Source: Polyangium sp. (in: bacteria)
GTDB taxonomy: Bacteria > Myxococcota_A > Polyangia > Palsa-1104
Assembly: GCA_025450955.1 (NCBI GenBank)
Contig: JANWLJ010000081.1
Coordinates: 1-13,319 of the forward strand
DNA length: 13,319 bases
Direction of reading: 5' to 3'
Shown here: piece by piece, positions 7,265 to 12,973 of the stretch
Layout: each line of letters begins with the position of its first letter
Numbering within the stretch: position 1 is the first letter of the stretch
Position numbers and translations under genes: made by a program
Notes under the pieces: generated by a model
What the model saw: only the letters and a program-made list of their open reading frames with translations
Told to the model about the DNA's origin: nothing
The model's database searches: none

Positions 7265-9439
7265 ATGGCCTCCGTCCCCGCGTTACCCGGGCACGCGCTG
7301 TTCCTGCTCCTGCTTCAGATCGCGCTCATCGTGGCGGTCGCGCGACTGCTCTCGGAAGTGATGAAGCGCATCGGCCAGCCGGCGGTGCTCGGCGAGCTGA
7401 TGGCCGGCATCCTGCTCGGCCCGTCGCTGTTCGGCTGGCTGTGGCCGCACGGCTTCGTCGCGATCTTCCCCGCCGAGGCGCTGCAGGTCCACCTGCTCGA
7501 GGTGGTCGCGTGGATCGGAATGGTGCTCTTGCTGCTGCTCACCGGGCTCGAGACCGACGTGCGCCTCTTGCGCCATCTCGGCCGATCGGCGGCGACCTCG
7601 TCGGGCCTCGGGATGGCGATCCCGTTCGCGAGCGGCTTCGTGCTCGGCCTGTTCGTGCCCGACACCTATCACGGCGAGGGCGCGAGCCGGATCCTGTTCG
7701 CGCTGTTCCTCGCCACCTCGATGGCGATCTCGGCGATGCCGGTGATCGCCAAGATCCTGATGGATCTCGATCTCACCAAACGGAACATCGGGATCGTCAT
7801 CCTCTCGGCGGGCGTGGTCGACGACACCACCGGGTGGCTGGTGCTCTCGCTCATCGCGGGCGTCGCCGGGGCCAAGAGCGGGGTGGTGCTCAAGTTCCTC
7901 TCGACGCTGATGCTGACCGCGGTGTTCCTCGCCGCCTGCTACTTCGTCGTCTATCCGTTCGCGCGCTGGCTGTTCCGCGTCATCGACGATCGCGCCCGCA
8001 CCCGCGACGCCGATCTGGCGGTGATCGTGATCATCGCCTTCGTGCTCTCGGCGGTGACCGAGAAGATCGGCATCCACGCGGTGTTCGGCGCGTTCGTCGC
8101 CGGCTGCATCCTGCGCCAGGTGCGCATCCGCCCGGCGACGCTGCACCGGCTCGAGGCGCTCTCGGTGGCGGTGTTCGCGCCGGTCTTCTTCGGGCTGGTC
8201 GGGCTCAAGGTCGATCTGCACACGCTCGACTCGCCGAAGATGCTGCTCATCGTGCTCGCGGTCGCCATCGGCGGCAAGCTGATCGGCTGCACCTGGGGCG
8301 GCCTCCTCGGCAAGATGACCTTCTGGGAGTCGCTCTCGATCGCGGTGGCGATGAACGCGCGCGGCGCGATGGAGCTGGTGGTCGCGCTCATCGGCCTCAC
8401 CCTCGGGATCATCGGCCCGTCGATGTACGCGATCATCGTGCTGATGGCGATCATCACCTCGTTCATCGCGCCGCTGCTCTTGCGGCTGACGATGCTCAAG
8501 GTGAAGATGTCGCCCGACGAGCAGGCGCGCCTGGCGTCGGAGTCGCAGCGCGGGCTGTTCGATCCGAATCGGGTCAAGGCGATGATTCCCACCGCCGGCG
8601 GACCGAATGCGCTGTCGGCGGCGCGCATCGCCGCCTCGCTGGTGCGCGGCGACACGCCGATCCTCCTTCTTTATGTGCAGTCGGCCGGAGTGTCGATCTT
8701 CCGCCGCGTCTGGCATCGGCTCCGGCCCGATCAGGCGGGCAAGAACCTGCAAGAGCACTTCGATCAGATCAAGGCCTACGCCGACGAGAAGCAGGCGCGC
8801 GTCGACGTGCGGCGCGCCACCGACGCCGACCCGGTCGGCTACATCGTGCGCGAGGCGGAGCACGGCTTCGACCTGCTCCTCATCGGCGCCGGCCTCAAGA
8901 ACCCGCTGCGCTCGGGCGTGACCACGCAGCTCCTCGAGCACGCGCCCTGCCACGTCGCGATCGTGCGCGCGCGCGGCGCGGTGCAGGACGCGAAGCAGAT
9001 CCTGGTCGCCACCAACGGCAGCTATTTTTCGCGCGCCGCCGTCGAGCTGGCGATCCTCTACGCCGAGAAGGTGCAGGGCACGGTCACCGTCCTCTACTCG
9101 ATGGAGGAGGAGCCGGACGGCGAAGAGGAGCGCGGCCCGTCGGTGCTCGAGGAGGGCTTCCGGCGGATGATGGCCACCACGCTCCTCACCACGCTCTCGC
9201 CGCTCGTCACCAAGACCACCGCCAAGGTGAACGTGATCGTGCGCGCCTCGGACCAGCCGACCCCGCCGGTGATCGCTGAAGCGCGCAGCGGGCTTTATCA
9301 AATGTTGGTGGTGGGCGCGGAGAACCGGCAGGTGCAGCATCGGTTGAGCGTCGGCTATGACGTCGAGCGGATGGTGGCCGAGGTGCCGTGCACGGTGATC
9401 GTGGTGGTGCCGAAGATCGAGATGGGTGGTCACGGATGA
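7265..9439 (+). CDS. Kef-type (CPA2) cation:proton antiporter with tandem C-terminal Usp domains
   Basis: This 724-aa inner-membrane protein has two parts. Residues 1 to about 408 form the Na+/H+-exchanger fold with 11-13 predicted helices. Family hallmarks include G-Q-P-A-V-L-G-E-L-x-A-G-I-L-L-G-P-S (37-54) and the double-aspartate V-V-D-D (184-187), which CPA2 members use for ion/proton exchange. From about 440 two universal-stress-protein domains follow (roughly 440-575 and 578-718). They recur in the 'ILVATNGS..SRAAVELA' and 'LVVGAENR' patterns. The Gly-rich ATP-binding loops look degenerate, so nucleotide binding is uncertain. There is no RCK/TrkA-N domain of the KefB/KefC type, so the Usp domains probably act as the cytoplasmic sensor. 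The cation (K+ or Na+) cannot be told from sequence. The next gene overlaps its stop by 4 nt, pointing to co-expression with a predicted outer-membrane protein. Confidence 0.87.
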   Translation: MASVPALPGHALFLLLLQIALIVAVARLLSEVMKRIGQPAVLGELMAGILLGPSLFGWLWPHGFVAIFPAEALQVHLLEVVAWIGMVLLLLLTGLETDVRLLRHLGRSAATSSGLGMAIPFASGFVLGLFVPDTYHGEGASRILFALFLATSMAISAMPVIAKILMDLDLTKRNIGIVILSAGVVDDTTGWLVLSLIAGVAGAKSGVVLKFLSTLMLTAVFLAACYFVVYPFARWLFRVIDDRARTRDADLAVIVIIAFVLSAVTEKIGIHAVFGAFVAGCILRQVRIRPATLHRLEALSVAVFAPVFFGLVGLKVDLHTLDSPKMLLIVLAVAIGGKLIGCTWGGLLGKMTFWESLSIAVAMNARGAMELVVALIGLTLGIIGPSMYAIIVLMAIITSFIAPLLLRLTMLKVKMSPDEQARLASESQRGLFDPNRVKAMIPTAGGPNALSAARIAASLVRGDTPILLLYVQSAGVSIFRRVWHRLRPDQAGKNLQEHFDQIKAYADEKQARVDVRRATDADPVGYIVREAEHGFDLLLIGAGLKNPLRSGVTTQLLEHAPCHVAIVRARGAVQDAKQILVATNGSYFSRAAVELAILYAEKVQGTVTVLYSMEEEPDGEEERGPSVLEEGFRRMMATTLLTTLSPLVTKTTAKVNVIVRASDQPTPPVIAEARSGLYQMLVVGAENRQVQHRLSVGYDVERMVAEVPCTVIVVVPKIEMGGHG

Positions 9440-10194
9440 GACGCGCGCGCTCGCTAGGAATCGCGCTCGCCGGCCTTTGCGCGCTCGGCCTGACGCTGTC
9501 CACGAGCGGGCTCGCGCGGGCGCAGGCCGAGCCGGCGCCCGAGGGCTACATTCCGCCCGGCAGGAACACGCCTTTGCCGCCGACCGCGACCACCACGCCC
9601 CCTGCCTCACCGACGGGCGAGCCGGGCGCGCCGCCTTACGTCAAGCCCGAGCCGCCGCCTTTGTGGCACGTGGCCGCCGGCCCGCGAATGGCGGTGCGGC
9701 TCGGCTCGGGTCCGCCCAAGCTGCCGGTGATCGGCTACGGCGGCGGGGTCAACATTTCGCGCGCGCTGGTGCCGTTTGGCCGGCTGCGTTTCGGCGTCGG
9801 CTTCGACTTCGCCTACGACCGCGTCTTTCGCGATCTGCCGGCGCCGCTCATCGGCTCGCAGGAGCTGTCGCACGCGACCTTCGCCGCGGTGGCGGTGGTC
9901 GACGGGCTGTTCGGTCGGGTGCGCCCGTTTCTCGAAGCCGGCGGCGGGCTCAGCGTCGGCGACTACAACAACCCCGACGTGGCCGCGGGCGCCAAGCCGG
10001 ACAGCGCGATCGAGGCGCTCGGCCTCATCCACCTCGCGCTCGGCCTCGGCGTGCGGGTGTGGGAGTCGTTCGAGATCGGCCTGCGCGGCGAGCTCAACCT
10101 CACCTTCTCGTCGACCCAGCTCGGCACGCCGCCCGCCCCGGTGTTTGCGCCCGGCCTGTTCGACCTCGCGCTCGATCTCGGCTGGCGTTTTTAA
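9436..10194 (+). CDS. Predicted outer-membrane beta-barrel protein
   Basis: This 252-aa protein has a signal peptide (1-29, cleavage near ARA-Q). A Pro/Thr-rich linker follows (about 33-75). From about 78 come alternating amphipathic strands separated by turns, ending in a C-terminal aromatic residue (L-D-L-G-W-R-F), the usual barrel-assembly signature. About eight strands can be counted, such as 'LRFGVGFDFAYDR', 'VRPFLEAGGGLSVG', 'FEIGLRGELNLTF' and 'LFDLALDLGWRF'. This resembles small OmpA/OmpW-like porin-type barrels, though I cannot assign a family. The Pro-rich linker may span the periplasm. The ATG overlaps the antiporter stop (ATGA), so the two are likely co-translated. No solute specificity can be inferred. 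Confidence 0.75.
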   Translation: MRRARSLGIALAGLCALGLTLSTSGLARAQAEPAPEGYIPPGRNTPLPPTATTTPPASPTGEPGAPPYVKPEPPPLWHVAAGPRMAVRLGSGPPKLPVIGYGGGVNISRALVPFGRLRFGVGFDFAYDRVFRDLPAPLIGSQELSHATFAAVAVVDGLFGRVRPFLEAGGGLSVGDYNNPDVAAGAKPDSAIEALGLIHLALGLGVRVWESFEIGLRGELNLTFSSTQLGTPPAPVFAPGLFDLALDLGWRF

Positions 10195-10213
10195 GGCGCA
10201 GCCTGAGCGCGCC
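10195..10213. terminator. Hairpin between converging stop codons
   Basis: GGCGC (10195-10199) and GCGCC (10209-10213) can form a 5-bp GC stem with a 9-nt loop. The hairpin starts immediately after the barrel protein's stop codon and ends just before the stop of the 83-aa gene on the other strand. There is no downstream T-run, so a true intrinsic terminator is doubtful. Confidence 0.25.
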
Positions 10214-10216
10214 GGC

Positions 10217-10468
10217 CTACGGCTTGGTCGCGTGCGCCGGAGCGGTGGCCACCGTCGGGGTGGTCGGCACCAGCTCGGCGTCGGCGCCGCGGATCTTCAA
10301 AAACGCGAGCGCGGCGACGAACGCGATCAGGATCAGCCCGAAAATGATCTGTCCGCGCGGCAGCGGCTCGCGAGCGGTCCGCTCCGGCTCCGGCTGCGCG
10401 GTGGGCGAGTCCTTGCCCTGAAACTGTCGTTTGACGTCGTAGAAGTTCTTCTGCTTCGGCAGGTCCAC
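10217..10468 (-). CDS. Small single-helix membrane protein (83 aa), unknown function
   Basis: The family is not recognised. The product has a hydrophilic N-terminal part (1-39, with a K/R- and Q-rich segment and several prolines). One strongly hydrophobic helix lies at about 41-57, followed by a 26-residue Ala/Thr/Pro-rich tail. With R38 before the helix and a neutral tail after it, the N-terminus should be cytoplasmic. The start is a GTG at 10468; no earlier in-frame start is better supported. A promoter-like pair on the minus strand (TTGCGG, 17 bp, TATACG) would start transcription at about 10469, so the mRNA may be leaderless. It is divergent from the 45-aa gene, separated by only 35 nt. 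It converges on the barrel protein gene. Confidence 0.65.
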   Translation of the reverse strand: MDLPKQKNFYDVKRQFQGKDSPTAQPEPERTAREPLPRGQIIFGLILIAFVAALAFLKIRGADAELVPTTPTVATAPAHATKP

Positions 10469-10478
10469 GTGATCACGT
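10467..10478. promoter_or_regulatory. Perfect 12-bp palindrome between two tiny divergent genes
   Basis: ACGTGATCACGT is identical to its reverse complement. It covers the GTG start of the 83-aa gene and the predicted transcription start on that strand, and lies 26 nt upstream of the 45-aa gene. The neighbouring CACG-TATAC-CGTG (10475-10486) is a second, overlapping inverted repeat containing the -10-like box. A dimeric regulator binding here could cover both promoters. Confidence 0.35.
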
Positions 10479-10504
10479 ATACCGTGCTATATCCCTCGCC
10501 GCAA
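10476..10504 (-). promoter_or_regulatory. Sigma70-like promoter of the 83-aa gene
   Basis: On the minus strand TTGCGG (10504-10499) and TATACG (10481-10476) are spaced by 17 bp. Start of transcription is expected near 10469, one base from the GTG start codon at 10468. That leaves no room for a ribosome binding site. Confidence 0.45.
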
Positions 10505-10641
10505 TGGCCCGTGACATCAAACCTCCGCGCTCGCCGATCGCGATGCCCGGCCGCAAGTACATCTCCGGGATCATCTATCTCTCGTTGGTGATCCTGCTCG
10601 CGCTCGCGTTCCTCGGCGTGCGCTGGCTCGTCGCGCGTTAG
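10504..10641 (+). CDS. Tiny tail-anchor-like membrane protein (45 aa)
   Basis: This short ORF runs from ATG 10504 to TAG 10641. The product has a basic, Pro-containing N-terminus of about 18 residues (MARDIKPPRS...PGRK), then one hydrophobic helix at about 19-42, and ends within a few residues (W-L-V-A-R). That is the layout of a tail-anchored protein with almost no soluble domain. The helix is a long run of I/L/V/A residues. TATATC at 10488-10493 or TATACC at 10478-10483 could serve as a -10. It is divergent from the 83-aa single-helix protein and lies just upstream of the hydrolase/ArsA-like/DUF2505 operon. I see no homology I can name. The coding pattern and position between two promoters support expression, but its small size leaves doubt. 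Confidence 0.5.
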   Translation: MARDIKPPRSPIAMPGRKYISGIIYLSLVILLALAFLGVRWLVAR

Positions 10642-10651
10642 CGGCCGCGGT

Positions 10652-10680
10652 TTGACACCTCCTTGACCGCTCGTTACGTT
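10652..10680 (+). promoter_or_regulatory. Near-consensus promoter of the hydrolase/ArsA-like/DUF2505 operon
   Basis: TTGACA (10652-10657, perfect) and TACGTT (10675-10680) are spaced by 17 bp. The expected transcription start is near 10687. That is the first base of the in-frame GTG chosen as the hydrolase start, so the message is probably leaderless. The upstream in-frame TTG at 10663 lies inside the promoter spacer and is an unlikely start. Confidence 0.6.
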
Positions 10681-10686
10681 TCGCCG

Positions 10687-11502
10687 GTGCGGGTCCTGTC
10701 CGTGTTCGGCTGGCTGTTCGGGCTCCTGTTCGCCGGCTGCGCCTTCTATGTGGTGTTCACGTTCTCGTTCGCGTTCCTCGGGCGGGCGCAGGCGCGGCGC
10801 GCGCACGTGCTCCGCGCGGCGCTCATCGAGCTCCTGGTCACGCTGGTGATGATGCCGCTCTGGCCTTTGTGGTGGCTCATCGGCGCGAGCTACCAGGCGT
10901 CGGTCGAAGGCGAGGGCGACGCCGGCGGAAATCGCCACCCGGTGATCCTCCTGCACGGCTTCGGGATGAACCGCACCAACTGGCTGTGGCTCGGCAGCCG
11001 GCTGGCCGCGCGCGGGATCGGACCGCTCTATGGAGCGAGCTATTTTTCGCCGCAGTCGGTGCGTCGCTCGGCGCAGGGCCTGCGCGACTTCGTCGAGAAG
11101 GTGGTGGTGCTCGAGGACGCCGAGAAGGTCGACATCGTCGCCCACAGCCTGGGCGGCGTGGTGGCGCGCTACTACATCGAGCGGCTCGGCGGCGCGCGGC
11201 GGGTCGGGCGGCTCATCACCATCGCCTCGCCGCACCGCGGGACCGTGCTCGGCCGGCTCGGGCTGGTGCCGTCGGCGCGCGAGCTCATGGGCGGCTCGCC
11301 GCTCATCGCCGATCTCGGCACGCCGCGCTCCGACGTCGCCTACACCTCGATCTGGTCGCGCGCCGACAACGTGGTGGTGCCGGCCGAGTCGGCCTCGATC
11401 GCGCCCGCCGGCGAAGATCGGGTCTTCGACGATCTCGGCCACCTCTCGCTCCTGCTCTCTCCGCGCGTCCTCGACGTGATCGCCGAGCGCCTCGCCGCAT
11501 GA
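10687..11502 (+). CDS. Membrane-anchored alpha/beta hydrolase (lipase-like)
   Basis: The 271-aa product has two N-terminal membrane helices (about 5-30 and 43-67), which tether an alpha/beta-hydrolase domain (about 83-270). Motifs include the oxyanion-hole H90-G91-F, the nucleophile elbow A-H-S154-L-G-G, a likely acid D227 (R-A-D-N) and H252 (G-H-L), all in the right order for a catalytic triad. The short H-G-F-G-M-N-R-T-N-W segment and the A-S-P-H-R-G-T motif (180-186) resemble triacylglycerol-lipase/PGAP1-like enzymes, so a lipid ester or acyl substrate is likely but unproven. The GTG at 10687 is chosen because the earlier in-frame TTG falls in the promoter. The frame is coupled to the ArsA-like gene by an ATGA overlap. 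Confidence 0.82.
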   Translation: MRVLSVFGWLFGLLFAGCAFYVVFTFSFAFLGRAQARRAHVLRAALIELLVTLVMMPLWPLWWLIGASYQASVEGEGDAGGNRHPVILLHGFGMNRTNWLWLGSRLAARGIGPLYGASYFSPQSVRRSAQGLRDFVEKVVVLEDAEKVDIVAHSLGGVVARYYIERLGGARRVGRLITIASPHRGTVLGRLGLVPSARELMGGSPLIADLGTPRSDVAYTSIWSRADNVVVPAESASIAPAGEDRVFDDLGHLSLLLSPRVLDVIAERLAA

Positions 11503-12449
11503 ATTTATTCGATCGCACGCTGCTCGTCGTCGCCGGCAAAGGCGGAGTGGGGCGCACCACCGTCGCTGCCGGGCTCGCGCTCGCCGCCGCCGAAAAGGGC
11601 AAGCGGGTGCTCTTGTGCCAGACCAAGTCGAAGGAGCGGCTCTCGACGCTGTTCGCGACCCGGCCGGTCGGCACCGATCTCGTGCGGGTGCGCGAGCGGC
11701 TGTGGGCGGTGAACATGACTCCGCAGACCGCGCTGCGCGAATACGGCGCGATGGTGCTGCACTCCGAGTTCGTCGCCAAGCAGGTGCTCGAGAACAAAGT
11801 GTCGCGCGCCTTCTTGAAGGCGGTGCCCGGCATCGAGGACTACTCGATGCTCGGCAAGGTCTGGTATCACACCACCGAGACCGAGGAGGGCGGGCGGCCC
11901 CGCTGGGATCTGGTGATCCTCGACGGGCCCGCGACCGGCCACCTGGTCACCATGCTCGAGGTCCCGATGTCGATCCTCGACGCGGTGCCCGAGGGGCCGC
12001 TCACCCGGCCGGCGGCGGCGACGCTCAAGCTCTTGCGCGATCCGGCGCGCGCGGCGATGGTGATCGTCACGCTCGCCGAAGATCTGCCGTCGAACGAGGC
12101 GATCGAGCTCGAGCGCAAGCAGTCGCAGACGGTGAAGATGCCGCTCGGGCCGCTGGTGGTGAACCAGCTCTATCCGCCGCGATTCGTGACCGGCCCGTCG
12201 GCGCGCGCGGTCGAGTCGTTGCCCGAAGTGGTGGGCGATCCCGAGCTTCAGCCGCTGGTGATCGCGGCCCACACCGCGCAGCGGCGCCGCGCGCTCAACG
12301 ATCGCTATCTCGATCGGCTCAGGCGCGATCTGCCGCTGCCGCAGATCCATCTGCCCTATCTGTTTTCGCCGGGCTTCGGGCCGGCCGAGCTCGAGGAGCT
12401 GGCGCGCCGTCTCGATGCGCAGCTCGGCGCGCTGGCGGCCGCGACGTGA
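11499..12449 (+). CDS. ArsA/Get3-like ATPase with altered nucleotide-site residues
   Basis: The 316-aa product is an SIMIBI-class ATPase of the ArsA/Get3 group. It has a P-loop near 13-21 (G-K-G-G-V-G-R-T-T) and the ArsA signature-like 'D-G-P-A-T-G-H' at 142-148 (usually D-T-A-P-T-G-H). A later V-V-N-Q (220-223) is at the position of the adenine-binding Asn. Two differences stand out. The P-loop Lys before T-T is Arg (R19), while the signature Lys (K14) is kept. The switch-I D-P-A-H segment is replaced by Q-T-K-S-K-E (41-46), with no Asp. In known members these residues bind and hydrolyse ATP, so catalysis may be weak, or the protein may need a partner subunit, as the paired ArsA-like proteins of mycobacteria appear to. 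It overlaps the hydrolase by 4 nt and the DUF2505 gene by 4 nt. Confidence 0.82.
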   Translation: MNLFDRTLLVVAGKGGVGRTTVAAGLALAAAEKGKRVLLCQTKSKERLSTLFATRPVGTDLVRVRERLWAVNMTPQTALREYGAMVLHSEFVAKQVLENKVSRAFLKAVPGIEDYSMLGKVWYHTTETEEGGRPRWDLVILDGPATGHLVTMLEVPMSILDAVPEGPLTRPAAATLKLLRDPARAAMVIVTLAEDLPSNEAIELERKQSQTVKMPLGPLVVNQLYPPRFVTGPSARAVESLPEVVGDPELQPLVIAAHTAQRRRALNDRYLDRLRRDLPLPQIHLPYLFSPGFGPAELEELARRLDAQLGALAAAT

Positions 12450-12955
12450 CCCGCTTTTCGATCGAGAATCGGTTTCAGTGCACGCTCGCCGAGTTCGAGC
12501 GGCGGCTCTTCGATCCCGGGCTTCAGCCGCGCCTGCTCGCCGCGATGCCGACCTTGCGCGCGATCGAGCCGCTTTCGCGCGAGGAGGACGAACGCGAGAT
12601 CCGCAGCCGGGTGCGCTACACCCCCGAGGTCGGCGATCGCATCCCCGCCTTCGGCCGCAAGGTGATCCGCCCGTCGATGCTCACCTGGATCGAGGAGTCG
12701 ACCTTCGACAAGGCGCGCCACGTCTTTCACTATCGCAACCTGCCGAACCTGCCCGAGGCCTGGCGCGACCTGTTCGATTCGCACGGCAGCTATTCGCTCA
12801 CCGCCGAGGAGGGCGGAGTCCACCGGCGCATCGACGGCGAGATCCACGTCAAGGTGCCGCTGTTCGGCGGACGGATCGAACGGATGCTCGAGCGCGAGGT
12901 GACCGAGAGCTTTCGCTCCGAGGCCGCCGCGCTCGCCCGCTGGCTCGCCGAGTAA
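12446..12955 (+). CDS. DUF2505-family (START/SRPBCC-like) protein
   Basis: The 169-aa product begins at a GTG overlapping the ATPase stop (GTGA). It shows the SRPBCC-type plan: an N-terminal strand, helical segment and long central antiparallel strands, followed by 'G-E-I-H-V-K-V-P-L-F-G-G-R-I-E' (about 136-150) and a C-terminal amphipathic helix. This last motif matches the conserved G-x-I-x-V-K-V-P-x-x-G-x-x-I-E of DUF2505. The fold commonly encloses a hydrophobic ligand such as a lipid, but no function is known for DUF2505. It has no signal peptide, so it acts in the cytoplasm or at the inner face of the membrane. Co-translation with the ArsA-like ATPase and the lipase-like enzyme suggests a shared role, possibly in lipid or hydrophobic-protein handling. 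That part is inference. Confidence 0.75.
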   Translation: MTRFSIENRFQCTLAEFERRLFDPGLQPRLLAAMPTLRAIEPLSREEDEREIRSRVRYTPEVGDRIPAFGRKVIRPSMLTWIEESTFDKARHVFHYRNLPNLPEAWRDLFDSHGSYSLTAEEGGVHRRIDGEIHVKVPLFGGRIERMLEREVTESFRSEAAALARWLAE

Positions 12956-12959
12956 CGTG

Positions 12960-12965
12960 TATAAT
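12960..12965 (+). promoter_or_regulatory. Perfect TATAAT -10 box before the right-edge gene
   Basis: TATAAT lies 8 nt before the ATG at 12974. No good -35 is seen at the 15-18-bp spacing. Transcription would start near 12971-12972, so the gene may be leaderless or nearly so. A GTG at 12971 is directly in frame with the ATG. Confidence 0.4.
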
Positions 12966-12973
12966 CGCGCGTG

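Noticed and set aside
6112..9279. 1055-residue plus-strand open frame spanning the rlmI and antiporter genes
   Set aside because: Its translation is low-complexity Arg/Ala/Gly-rich and crosses two well-supported genes on opposite strands, so it is a composition artefact.
7283..9610. 775-residue open frame on the minus strand opposite the antiporter
   Set aside because: It is His/Arg/Asp-rich without domains, and exactly shadows the antiporter gene. Long antisense frames are expected in GC-rich coding DNA.
10663..10686. TTG at 10663 as the start of the hydrolase
   Set aside because: It lies between the TTGACA and TACGTT boxes, so it would not be transcribed from that promoter. The GTG at 10687 fits better.
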